NCBI RefSeq assembly: GCF_014205165.1 | Contig: NZ_JACHMZ010000001.1 | Span: 2,192,501 to 2,256,500, forward strand | Length of the DNA: 64,000 nucleotides | Direction of reading: 5' to 3' | Source: Micromonospora carbonacea | Lineage (GTDB): Bacteria; Actinomycetota; Actinomycetes; Mycobacteriales; Micromonosporaceae | In this document: one piece after another, positions 1 through 9,335 of the stretch | Position numbering within the stretch: position 1 is the stretch's first letter | Layout of the letters: every line of letters begins with the position of its first letter | Program-made: the position numbers and the translations under genes | Notes under the pieces: generated by a model | Told to the model about the DNA's origin: nothing | Database searches by the model: none | What the model saw: the letters and a program-made list of their open reading frames with translations, nothing else

Positions 1-2178
<2,178 letters not shown>

Positions 2179-2253
2179 CGAAGCTGCTACGCGTCCACTG
2201 TGCAACTCTGAACAAACAGGCGGCCCTGGGTGGTTGTTTGATATGTTCATAGA

Positions 2254-2372
2254 GTTACGGCGGTCATGGCGGAGGGGAAACGCCCGGTTACATTCCGAAC
2301 CCGGAAGCTAAGCCCTCCAGCGCCGATGGTACTGCACTCGGGAGGGTGTGGGAGAGTAGGACACCGCCGGAC
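2254..2372 (+). rRNA. rrf: 5S ribosomal RNA
   Basis: The sequence begins GTTACGGCGGTCATGGCGG and ends with the complementary ACACCGCCGGAC, giving the closing helix I of 5S rRNA. The internal block CCGAACCCGGAAGCTAAG is the conserved loop B/C signature. It lies about 75 bases after the 23S end, the usual order at the end of an rrn operon. No tRNA is seen between or just after the two rRNAs. Confidence 0.97.
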
Positions 2373-2458
2373 ATTCTTTCCAGTCGAGGGCCGCCCCAAT
2401 ATGGGTCGGCCCTCAACTGCGTAGCGTCGAGTGCGGCGCAATCAGGAAGGATGTACCT

Positions 2459-4810
2459 GTGAGTTCAGGACCGCAGGACGGCGACCGTCCTCGACGTTAC
2501 GAAGACCGTTCCGACCGACGTGGTGACGCGCCCCGCCGCGATGACCGCCCGTCGTACCGGGATCGGGACGACCGCTCGCGCGACCAGCGCGGCGGCTATG
2601 GCGACCGCCGCGAGGGCGGTTTCCGCTCGCGCGACGATTCACGGTCCACCGGTGGTGGCCGGGACGGTGGTCACCAGGGCCCGCCACGCGGCGAGGGCCG
2701 GGACTTCCGCGGCGGTGGTTCGCGTGAGGGTGGTTTCCGGGGCGGGGATCGCCGCGAGGGCGGTTTCCGTCGTGACGGCGATGGCCGCCAGGGTGGGTTC
2801 CGCGGTGGTGACCGCGAGGGTGGCTTCCGTGGCGGTGACCGGCGCGACGGTGGTTCGCGTGAGGGTGGTTTCCGTTCTGGTCCGCCGCGTGAGGGTGGTT
2901 TCCGGGGCGGGGATCGCCGCGAGGGTGGTTTCGGCGGGGACCGTCGTGAGGGCGGCTTCCGCCGTGACGGTGACGCCCGTGAGGGTGGCTTCCGTGGTGG
3001 GGACCGTCGTGAGGGTGGTCCGCGTGAGGGTGGTTTCCGCGGCGGCGACCGTCGTGAGGGCGGCTTCCGAGGTGGGGATCGCCGCGAGGGTGGTTTCGGC
3101 GGGGATCGCCGTGAAGGCGGCTTCCGCCGTGACGGCGATGGCCGCCAGGGTGGCTTCCGTGGTGGTGACCGCGAGGGCGGTTTCCGCGGTGGTGACCGGC
3201 GCGACGGTGGTTCGCGTGAGGGTGGTTTCCGTTCCGGGCCGCCGCGTGAGGGCGGCTTCCGAGGTGGGGATCGCCGCGAGGGTGGCTTCGGTGGAGACCG
3301 CCGTGAGGGCGGCATCCGTCGTGACGGTGACGCCCGTGAGGGTGGCTTCCGTGGTGGGGACCGTCGTGAGGGTGGTTTCCGTGGCGGCGACCGGTCGGAG
3401 GGCGGTTTCCGTTCCGGCCCCCCGCGTGAGGGTGGTTTCCGGGGTGGGGACCGTCGTGAGGGCGGTCCGCGCGAGGGCGGCTTCCGCCGCGACGGTGAGA
3501 GCCGCGAGCGCGGTTTCCGCGGCGGCGACCGCGAGGGCACCTTCCGCAGCGGGGATCGCCGTGAGGGCGGTTTCGGCGGGGACCGTCGTGAGGGTGGTTT
3601 CCGTTCCGGGCCGCCGCGTGAGGGCGGCTTCCGAGGCGGTGACCGCGAGGGCGGTTTCCGCGGTGGTGACCGACGCGACGGTGGTTCGCGTGAGGGTGGT
3701 TTCCGTTCCGGCCCGCCGCGTGAGGGTGGTTTCCGTTCGGGTCCGCCCCGCGACGGCGGCTTCCGCAGTGGCGACCGGACCGGTGGCTACGGCGACCGTC
3801 CGCGCCGGGACGACCGGCCGGGATTCGAGGACCGGCGTCGGGACGGTGCCGGGGACGGGCCACGCGACCGCCGGGACGACCGGCGTGACCGGGCCGAGCC
3901 GCAGGGGGCCGGCGCACCGGCGTTGCCCGACGAGATCGTCGCGTCCGACCTGGACCAGGCCGTGCGCGCGGAGCTGCTGTCACTGGCCAAGCCGGTGGCC
4001 GACACCGTCGCCCGGCACCTGGTCGCGGCCGGTCAGCTGATCGACGAGGCCCCGGCGGAGGCGCTGGCGCACACGCTCGCCGCCCGTCGGCTCGCGTCGC
4101 GTATCTCGGCGGTGCGCGAGGCGGTCGGGTTGGCCGCGTACCACGCGGGGGAGTGGCAGACGGCGATCGCCGAGCTGCGCACGTACCACCGGATGACGGG
4201 CCTGCAGAGCCACCTGGCCGTGCTCGCCGACTGCGAGCGGGCGCTCGGGCGTCCGGAGCGGGCGATCGACCTGTTCCGGGGGGCCGACCGGGAGAAGCTC
4301 GACCAGGCCGTCGCGGTCGAGCTGCTGATCGTCGCCGCCGGGGCCCGGGGTGACCTCGGCCAGAAGGACGCGGCCGTGGCCATGCTCCAGGTCCGCGAGC
4401 TGACCAACGATGCGACCGAGCCGTGGGCCGCCCGGCTCCGGTACGCGTACGCCGACGCGCTGCTCGCCGTGGACCGCCGTGAGGAGGCCCGGGAGTGGTT
4501 CTCCCGGGCGGCCGACGTCGACGCCGAGGGCGACACCGACGCCGCCGAGCGGCTGCTCGAACTCGACGGGGTGCTGATCGAGGGCGACGACGAGGACGAC
4601 GAGCCGGCCGAGGAGGGCGTCGACGCCGCCGCCGACCACGAGGACGCCGACCACGAGGACGCCGAGGACGACGAAGACGCCGACCAGGAGGACGACGACG
4701 AGGACGACGTCGCCCCGGTGGCTGCGGACCGGGCCGGGTCGGCACCGACGGAGACCGAGCGGGGCGCGAAGCCCGTGGACTCGCCCGAGCCGGGTGCGGA
4801 CCTGCGGTGA
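2459..4810 (+). CDS. RGG-repeat protein with C-terminal TPR-like domain
   Basis: 783 aa, GTG start at 2459 with AGGAAGG about 8 bases upstream. Residues 1 to about 480 are low complexity: dozens of units of the type EGGF(R)[15 protein letters not shown] and REGGFRRDG, rich in Arg, Gly, Asp and Phe, like RGG/FG RNA-binding disordered regions of eukaryotes. Residues about 488-710 form a helical domain with TPR-like pairs, and the last 70 residues are an Asp/Glu-rich tail. The position upstream of the HAD phosphatase matches the Rv1691 TPR protein of M. tuberculosis, which lacks such a long N-terminus as far as I recall. The stop overlaps the next start (GTGA at 4807). Function is unknown; RNA binding or condensate formation is inference from composition. 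Confidence 0.9.
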   Translation: MSSGPQDGDRPRRYEDRSDRRGDAPRRDDRPSYRDRDDRSRDQRGGYGDRREGGFRSRDDSRSTGGGRDGGHQGPPRGEGRDFRGGGSREGGFRGGDRREGGFRRDGDGRQGGFRGGDREGGFRGGDRRDGGSREGGFRSGPPREGGFRGGDRREGGFGGDRREGGFRRDGDAREGGFRGGDRREGGPREGGFRGGDRREGGFRGGDRREGGFGGDRREGGFRRDGDGRQGGFRGGDREGGFRGGDRRDGGSREGGFRSGPPREGGFRGGDRREGGFGGDRREGGIRRDGDAREGGFRGGDRREGGFRGGDRSEGGFRSGPPREGGFRGGDRREGGPREGGFRRDGESRERGFRGGDREGTFRSGDRREGGFGGDRREGGFRSGPPREGGFRGGDREGGFRGGDRRDGGSREGGFRSGPPREGGFRSGPPRDGGFRSGDRTGGYGDRPRRDDRPGFEDRRRDGAGDGPRDRRDDRRDRAEPQGAGAPALPDEIVASDLDQAVRAELLSLAKPVADTVARHLVAAGQLIDEAPAEALAHTLAARRLASRISAVREAVGLAAYHAGEWQTAIAELRTYHRMTGLQSHLAVLADCERALGRPERAIDLFRGADREKLDQAVAVELLIVAAGARGDLGQKDAAVAMLQVRELTNDATEPWAARLRYAYADALLAVDRREEAREWFSRAADVDAEGDTDAAERLLELDGVLIEGDDEDDEPAEEGVDAAADHEDADHEDAEDDEDADQEDDDEDDVAPVAADRAGSAPTETERGAKPVDSPEPGADLR
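2700..3780 (+). repeat. Coding tandem repeat of the RGG domain
   Basis: Imperfect direct repeats of 24-30 bases and higher-order multiples, all multiples of three, encode the [14 protein letters not shown] units. Long blocks recur almost exactly: the stretch near 2850-2935 reappears near 3205-3290 and again near 3670-3740. This points to expansion by in-frame duplication. Copy number is likely variable between strains. Confidence 0.85.
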
Positions 4811-5826
4811 CGACGGACACCGGGGACCGGCTGGTCGACGGCTACTCGCTGGTCGTCTTCGACCTGGACGGGGTCATCTACCTGATCGACCGGCCGATCC
4901 CCGGCGCGGTCGAGGCGGTGGGGCGGCTACACGCCGAGGGGCGGACGGTCGCGTACGCCACCAACAACGCGTCGCGGCGGGCCAGCGAGGTCGCCGACCT
5001 GCTCACCGGCATGGGGGTGCCCGCCGGGCCGGAGGAGGTGCTCACCTCCGCGGGCGCCGCTGCCGAGCTGCTGGCGGAGCGGTTGCCCGCCGGCTCGCCC
5101 GTGCTGGTGGTGGGGGCGGAGGCGCTGCGCGCCGAGATCACCGCCGTCGGGCTGCGCCCGGTGTCCCGCCTCGACGAGTCGCCCGTCGCCGTCGTGCAGG
5201 GGTACGGCCCGCAGGTCGGCTGGGCGGACCTGGCCGAGGCGTCCCTGGCCGTGCGGGCCGGGGCGCAGTGGATCGCCACGAACACCGACCGGACCCTGCC
5301 CAGCGGGCGGGGGCCGCTGCCGGGCAACGGGTCACTGGTGGCCGTGCTGCGGACCGCGCTGGACCGGGACCCCGACGTGGTCGTGGGCAAGCCCGAGCCG
5401 GCGCTGTTCGCCACCGCCGCCCGCCGGGCGGGGCAGGGACGCACCCTCGTGGTGGGCGACCGCCTCGACACCGACATCGAGGGCGCCCGGCGTGCCGGCC
5501 TGGACAGCCTGCTCGTGCTGACGGGCGTCAGCGACGTGCCCGAGCTGCTGGCCGCCCCGGCGGCGCGCCGGCCGACGTACGTCTCGGTCGACCTCGCCGG
5601 GCTGTTCGACCCGGCGGCCGTGGTCCGGGTGCCGGGCGCCGCCGAGACGGGCGGCTGGTCGGTGCGCGCGACCGACGGTGGCCTGGAACTGGCCGGCGGC
5701 GGCCGGCCGCTGGACGCGTTGGCCGCGCTCTGCGCCGTCGCCTGGGCGACCGGCGTGGGCCCGCAGACCCGGGCGGGTTCGCCGGAGGGCGAGGCAGCCC
5801 TGGCCGCCCTCGGCCTGGCTGGCTGA
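4807..5826 (+). CDS. HAD-IIA family hydrolase (NagD-like phosphatase)
   Basis: 339 aa. GTG at 4807 overlaps the preceding stop by 4 bp, implying translational coupling. HAD motif I is FDLDGVIYL near residue 20, motif II is in ATNNAS near residue 56, and motif IV is [17 protein letters not shown] near residue 215. The large C2-type cap between motifs II and III is typical of NagD/PLP-phosphatase relatives. About 60 extra C-terminal residues follow the HAD core. It corresponds to Rv1692 by position; in mycobacteria that protein is reported as a glycerol-3-phosphate phosphatase. Substrate here is inferred only. Confidence 0.9.
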   Translation: MTTDTGDRLVDGYSLVVFDLDGVIYLIDRPIPGAVEAVGRLHAEGRTVAYATNNASRRASEVADLLTGMGVPAGPEEVLTSAGAAAELLAERLPAGSPVLVVGAEALRAEITAVGLRPVSRLDESPVAVVQGYGPQVGWADLAEASLAVRAGAQWIATNTDRTLPSGRGPLPGNGSLVAVLRTALDRDPDVVVGKPEPALFATAARRAGQGRTLVVGDRLDTDIEGARRAGLDSLLVLTGVSDVPELLAAPAARRPTYVSVDLAGLFDPAAVVRVPGAAETGGWSVRATDGGLELAGGGRPLDALAALCAVAWATGVGPQTRAGSPEGEAALAALGLAG

Positions 5827-5841
5827 CCCACCGCGCGGTGT

Positions 5842-5896
5842 GCGCAGCCCGCTCCCGCGGCACCGGCCGGTCCGGGGCCGCAGGGGCGGGCTGCGC
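5842..5896. terminator. Bidirectional hairpin between convergent genes
   Basis: An 11-bp perfect inverted repeat, GCGCAGCCCGC at 5842-5852 and GCGGGCTGCGC at 5886-5896, with a GC-rich loop, sits between the rightward HAD gene and the leftward SCP2 gene. There is no long T tract, as is common for actinobacterial terminators. Confidence 0.6.
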
Positions 5897-5909
5897 CCGT
5901 TTCCGGTCG

Positions 5910-6248
5910 TCAGAGCAGCTTGCGGAGCTTCATCAGGTCGAACGGGTTCGCCTTGATCGACACGCGGCGCGACGCGACCGCCTTGGTCACGTCGAGCTCG
6001 CCGCGTACCAGGGCGAGCAGGTCGTCGCTGCTGGTGCTCAGCGCGATCTTCGCCTTGGGGTCGTCGCCGTCGGTGAGGTCGAGCAGCCGCCCGTCGGCGA
6101 GCCGGGCGTGGAAGGCGGTGCCCAGGTCGGTGACCCGGCAGGCCAGGGTGCGGTCCAGGTCGACCCGTTCCCGCACGGCGTCGGCGTTGCGGTCCAGCCG
6201 GGCGGCCAGATCCTGCAACGCCTGCCGGCACTCGTCCACGCTGGCCAC
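5910..6248 (-). CDS. SCP2 sterol-binding-like domain protein
   Basis: 112 aa, ATG start at 6248 on the minus strand. The sequence has the SCP2-like pattern: an N-terminal helix, a beta-sheet segment with FHARLADGRLLDLTDGDDPKA, then LALVRGELDVTKAVASRRV and a short C-terminal helix ending in KLRKLL. It is an isolated leftward gene in a rightward block, converging on the HAD gene. The family binds hydrophobic ligands; the natural ligand in bacteria is not established. Confidence 0.8.
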   Translation of the reverse strand: MASVDECRQALQDLAARLDRNADAVRERVDLDRTLACRVTDLGTAFHARLADGRLLDLTDGDDPKAKIALSTSSDDLLALVRGELDVTKAVASRRVSIKANPFDLMKLRKLL

Positions 6249-6360
6249 TTCGTCTCCTCACGCGCGCCACGTCCGTTTCCCGGCACCGTACCGCAATGGG
6301 CGTCGCCCGGCGCCCGGTAGCGTGAGACCCGCAACCCCACCCCCGTGGAAGGACTCAGGC

Positions 6361-6978
6361 ATGCAGGACGCGTGGCGCGCCTACCTCGGACTGGCCATGG
6401 GCCTGACGGAGGCGCCCCGGAAGAAGGCGCAGGACGTGGTGCGCCGGGTCGTCGGCTCCGGCGAGGCGACGGCGACCCAGCTCCAGGCCCTCGCCGAGGA
6501 ACTGGTCTCCACCGGCGCGGCGAACCGGGAGGCGCTGACGAAGCTGGTGCGCTTCGAGGTGGACCGCGCGCTCGGCGCGGTCGGGCTGGCGACCGCTGAC
6601 GAGGTGGCCGAGCTGACCCGCCGGGTGCACGAGCTGGAACGCCAGCTGCGGGACGCCCGGGCCGGCCTCGCCGAATCTGCCCCGCCGTCGCCCGGCCCGC
6701 AGGGGCCGGCCCCGCAGTCGCCCGGGGCGGATCCGTCCGGGGCGACGACGTCCGGGGCACCTGCCCCCGTCGCCACGAAGGCCGTGGCGAAGAAGACGGT
6801 CGCGAAGAAGGCCGTCGCCACGAAGGCTGTGGCGAAGAAGGCGGTCGCCACGAAGGCCGTCGCCCGCAAGGCGCCCGCCGCGGTGGGCAACGCCGAGCCG
6901 GCGGGGGACACGGCGGAGCCGGCCCGCCCCGCGAAGAAGACGCCGGCCCGCAAGCGGCAGCCGGGCGGTGCGGCGTGA
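6361..6978 (+). CDS. Phasin-like helical protein with Lys/Ala-rich tail
   Basis: 205 aa, ATG at 6361 preceded by GGAAGGACTCAGGC. Residues 1-100 are helical and resemble the polyhydroxyalkanoate granule-associated (phasin/PhaI-like) family: the opening DAWRAYLGLAMGLTEAPRKK, then a leucine-rich helix and a short coiled coil ending ELERQLRDAR. Residues about 140-205 carry repeated KAVAKK and KAVATK units like histone H1 or actinobacterial HU tails, suggesting nucleic-acid or polyphosphate contact. The two-part layout is visible; the role is inferred. Start codons upstream in the same frame lie in the neighbouring promoter region and are less likely. Confidence 0.75.
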   Translation: MQDAWRAYLGLAMGLTEAPRKKAQDVVRRVVGSGEATATQLQALAEELVSTGAANREALTKLVRFEVDRALGAVGLATADEVAELTRRVHELERQLRDARAGLAESAPPSPGPQGPAPQSPGADPSGATTSGAPAPVATKAVAKKTVAKKAVATKAVAKKAVATKAVARKAPAAVGNAEPAGDTAEPARPAKKTPARKRQPGGAA

Positions 6979-7006
6979 GCGCACCCCTGTCTGGCCGGTG
7001 CCGACG

Positions 7007-7255
7007 GTGAGCGGACCGTTCCGGCCGGGCCCACCGCCCGGCGGCCGGCCCGTGCCGCCGCCGGGGCCCCGACCGGGCCCGCCGCCTCGCCCGGTGGCCG
7101 ACGCCGACGACGGCGACGCCCGGCACCCTGCCGTGGACGCCGCCGTGCAGGCGATGGCGAACGCCGCGTCGCTCTCCCCGGCCGACCAGATCCCGCAGTA
7201 CGAGGCGGCGTACCAGACGCTGCGGGAGACCCTCGCCACCATCGACCAGGCCTGA
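7007..7255 (+). CDS. Small proline-rich hypothetical protein
   Basis: 82 aa if started at GTG 7007; an in-frame GTG at 6968 would add 13 residues and overlap the preceding gene. The first 35 residues are Pro/Gly/Arg-rich, followed by a short helical part, VDAAVQAMANAASLSPADQ and an end in TLATIDQA. It lies just before tlyA (20-bp gap), where M. tuberculosis has the small gene Rv1693, so it is probably its counterpart. No function is known to me. Confidence 0.7.
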   Translation: MSGPFRPGPPPGGRPVPPPGPRPGPPPRPVADADDGDARHPAVDAAVQAMANAASLSPADQIPQYEAAYQTLRETLATIDQA

Positions 7256-7275
7256 CCGACCGGAGATCCACCCTC

Positions 7276-8136
7276 ATGGCACGTCGCAACCGGCTCGACG
7301 CCGAACTCGTCCGCCGCGGTCTGGCCCGGTCCCGCGAGCAGGCCGCCGCGTTGGTCGAGGCCGGGCGGGTCCAGCTGCGCGGGGTGCCGGCCCGCAAGGC
7401 CGCCGCGCTGGTCGACCCCGCCGATCCGCTGCTGGTCACCGGTGCCGACCCCACCTCGGAGTACGTCTCCCGGGGCGGTCACAAGCTGGCCGGCGCGCTG
7501 GCCGCGTTCACCCCGGACGGGCTTCGGGTGGCGGGCCGGCGCTGCCTCGACGCCGGCGCGTCGACCGGCGGCTTCACCGACGTCCTGCTGCGCGCCGACG
7601 CGGCCGAGGTCGTCGCCGTGGACGTCGGCTACGGGCAGCTCGCGTGGGCGCTGCGCACCGACGACCGGGTACGGGTGTTCGAGCGGACCAACGTCCGCAC
7701 GCTGACCCCGGAGGCGATCGGCGGGGAGGTCGACCTGACGGTGGCGGACCTGTCGTTCATCTCGCTGCGGCTGGTGCTGCCGGCGCTGACCGCCTGCACC
7801 CGGGCCGACGGCGACCTGGCGTTGATGGTGAAGCCCCAGTTCGAGGTCGGCAGGGAGCGCGTCGGCGCGGGCGGGGTCGTGCGCGATCCGGCGCTGCGCG
7901 CCGAGGCGGTCCTGGACGTGTCGACGGCGGCCGCCCAACTCGGCCTGGGGCTCGCGGGCGTGACCGCCAGCCCGCTGCCGGGGCCCAGCGGCAACGTCGA
8001 GTTCTTCGTATGGTTACGCCGGGGAGCGCCGGCGGCGGACCCGGAGCGGGTGCGGGCCGTCGTGGCGGCCGGCCCGCAGGGCCCGAGCCCGTCCGGTGAC
8101 GCGCCGGACGCGGCCCCGGAGGAGGTGGCAGGGTGA
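7276..8136 (+). CDS. tlyA: TlyA family 16S/23S rRNA 2'-O-methyltransferase
   Basis: 286 aa. It has an N-terminal S4 RNA-binding domain (residues 1-60, opening ARRNRLDAELVRRGLARSRE) and an FtsJ-like methyltransferase domain. The SAM loop is CLDAGASTGGFTDVLL near residue 95. The catalytic K-D-K-E set is visible as RGGHK, ADLSF, MVKPQFE and NVEFF. In mycobacteria TlyA methylates C1409 of 16S and C1920 of 23S rRNA and its loss gives capreomycin resistance. The last codons, encoding EEVAG, run into a tandem repeat, and the stop TGA overlaps a GTG that opens the first repeat ORF. Confidence 0.95.
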   Translation: MARRNRLDAELVRRGLARSREQAAALVEAGRVQLRGVPARKAAALVDPADPLLVTGADPTSEYVSRGGHKLAGALAAFTPDGLRVAGRRCLDAGASTGGFTDVLLRADAAEVVAVDVGYGQLAWALRTDDRVRVFERTNVRTLTPEAIGGEVDLTVADLSFISLRLVLPALTACTRADGDLALMVKPQFEVGRERVGAGGVVRDPALRAEAVLDVSTAAAQLGLGLAGVTASPLPGPSGNVEFFVWLRRGAPAADPERVRAVVAAGPQGPSPSGDAPDAAPEEVAG

Positions 8137-8296
8137 GCGCGAGGAGTGAGCTTGCGAGCCCCGCAGTCGCGAGCGGAGGTGGCAGGGTGAGCGCGAGGAG
8201 TGAGCTTGCGAGCCCCGCAGTCGCGAACAAAGGCGGTATGGGGTGAGCGCGAGGAGTGAGCTTGCGGGCGCTGCGGTCGTGAGCGGAAGGTGGTTC
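8121..8296 (+). repeat. Three tandem copies of a 54-56 bp 'SARSELAS' repeat
   Basis: Copies start at 8133, 8187 and 8243 (spacing 54 and 56 bp). Each opens GTGAGCGCGAGGAGTGAGC and continues with TTGCG, a CCCCGCAGTCGCGA-type block, and a purine-rich Shine-Dalgarno-like end (GGAGGTGG, AAAGGCGG, GGAAGGTGG) just before the next start. The tail GGAGGTGGCAGG also occurs at the very end of tlyA (8121-8132), so the repeat probably expanded from the gene junction. Copies 1 and 2 are nearly identical; copy 3 has diverged in its second half. I recall peptides beginning SARSELASPAVA as common N-termini in Micromonospora annotations, which suggests a dispersed family. Confidence 0.9.
8133..8246 (+). CDS. 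Repeat-encoded 37-codon peptide, coupled to tlyA
   Basis: GTG at 8133 overlaps the tlyA stop in a GTGA. The frame runs through copies 1 and 2 and stops at 8244-8246, giving two copies of SARSELASPAVA with a GGGR linker and an end NKGGMG. The stop again forms GTGA with the start of the next small ORF. Whether the peptide is made, or only the ribosome transit matters, is unknown. Confidence 0.4.
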   Translation: MSARSELASPAVASGGGRVSARSELASPAVANKGGMG

Positions 8297-8302
8297 CGTT
8301 GA
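8243..8302 (+). CDS. Repeat-encoded 19-residue peptide, coupled to nadK
   Basis: GTG at 8243 opens the third repeat copy; the frame reads SARSELAGAAVV and ends at TGA 8300-8302. That stop overlaps the probable TTG start of NAD kinase at 8299 (TTGA). The peptide's last codons carry GGAAGG, the likely ribosome binding site for nadK. Expression is inferred only from layout. Confidence 0.35.
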   Translation: MSARSELAGAAVVSGRWFR

Positions 8303-9183
8303 GTCGTACCGCGCTGTTGGTGACGCACACCGGCCGGCGTCGCAGCACGGAGCACGCCCGGGCGGTCGCGGCGGACCTGATCGCCGCGGGGTTCGAGGTG
8401 CGGGTGGTGGCCGAGGAGGCCGACGACCTGGACCTGCCGGGCGTGGTGCCGATGACGGGGCTGGAGGCCGCCGAGGGGGCGGAGATCGTCTTCGCCCTGG
8501 GCGGCGACGGCACGTTCCTGCGCGCGGCGGAGCTGGCCCGGCCGGCGAAGGTGCCGCTGCTCGGCATCAACCTGGGCAAGGTCGGGTTCCTCGCCGAGGC
8601 GGAGATCGACGACCTGGACGTGGCCGTGCGCGACGTGGTGGACCGCAACTACACGGTGGACGAGCGGCTCACCCTCGACGTGACGGCGGAGTTCGACGGC
8701 GGCCCGACGATCGAGTCCTGGGCGCTCAACGAGATCAGCGTCGAGAAGGGCGAGCGGGCCCAGATGCTGGAGCTGCTGGTCGACGTGGACGGCCGCCCGC
8801 TGTCCCGGTACGGCTGCGACGGCGTGGTCTGCGCGACCCCCACGGGCTCGACGGCGTACGCGTTCTCGGGCGGCGGGCCGGTGGTGTGGCCGGAGGTGGA
8901 GGCGTTGCTGCTGGTCCCGATCAGCGCGCACGCGCTGTTCAGCCGGCCGTTGGTGACCGCGCCGACGTCGACGTTCTCGATCACGGTGGACCCGTTCACC
9001 ACCCTCGCCGTGCTGTGCTGCGACGGCCGGCGCGTCTACGACCTGCCGCCGGGGGCGCAGGTGACGGTGCGGCGCGGCGCGCTGCCGGTGCGGGTGGTGC
9101 GGCTGCAGGCCCGGTCGTTCACCGACCGGCTGGTGGCGAAGTTCGGGTTGCCGGTGCACGGCTGGCGGGGCAACCGCAGGTGA
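8299..9183 (+). CDS. nadK: NAD kinase
   Basis: 294 aa from TTG 8299, chosen because GGAAGG lies 8 bases upstream and TTGA overlaps the preceding small stop; a GTG at 8290 would add three residues but overlap its own SD. It opens SRTALLVTHTGRR. Catalytic GGDGT is near residue 72 (ALGGDGTFLRAAE), the NE motif appears in LNEISVEKG, and the NAD-binding GSTAYAFSGGGP stretch is near residue 180. It phosphorylates NAD to NADP in the cytoplasm. The order tlyA-nadK-recN is conserved in actinobacteria (Rv1694-Rv1696). Confidence 0.95.
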   Translation: MSRTALLVTHTGRRRSTEHARAVAADLIAAGFEVRVVAEEADDLDLPGVVPMTGLEAAEGAEIVFALGGDGTFLRAAELARPAKVPLLGINLGKVGFLAEAEIDDLDVAVRDVVDRNYTVDERLTLDVTAEFDGGPTIESWALNEISVEKGERAQMLELLVDVDGRPLSRYGCDGVVCATPTGSTAYAFSGGGPVVWPEVEALLLVPISAHALFSRPLVTAPTSTFSITVDPFTTLAVLCCDGRRVYDLPPGAQVTVRRGALPVRVVRLQARSFTDRLVAKFGLPVHGWRGNRR

Positions 9184-9335
9184 GCGACGTCTCCGGGGCG
9201 GCCCGGCGGCGCTGGTGGGCCGCTGGTCGGCCGGCGTCCCGGCGGGGGTGACGGGGCGGCGGCCGGTGGGCGGTCACCGCGTCCCGGCCGTGTCGGCTGG
9301 TCAACTGTCGGGGCCCGCGTCTACTGTCGGTTGCT

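Noticed and set aside
2700..3780. Possible CRISPR array
   Set aside because: The repeats are coding, contiguous and of variable unit length with no unique spacers; no cas genes are present.
2442..4820. 792-codon open frame antisense to the RGG-repeat gene
   Set aside because: It is a by-product of strong third-position GC bias and the repeat; its His/Arg/Pro-only composition has no domain and the sense gene has an RBS, a coupled downstream start and a real TPR-like part.
8133..8296. Possible small CRISPR or riboswitch between tlyA and nadK
   Set aside because: The units are head-to-tail with no spacers, and stop/start overlaps explain the pattern better than an RNA fold.
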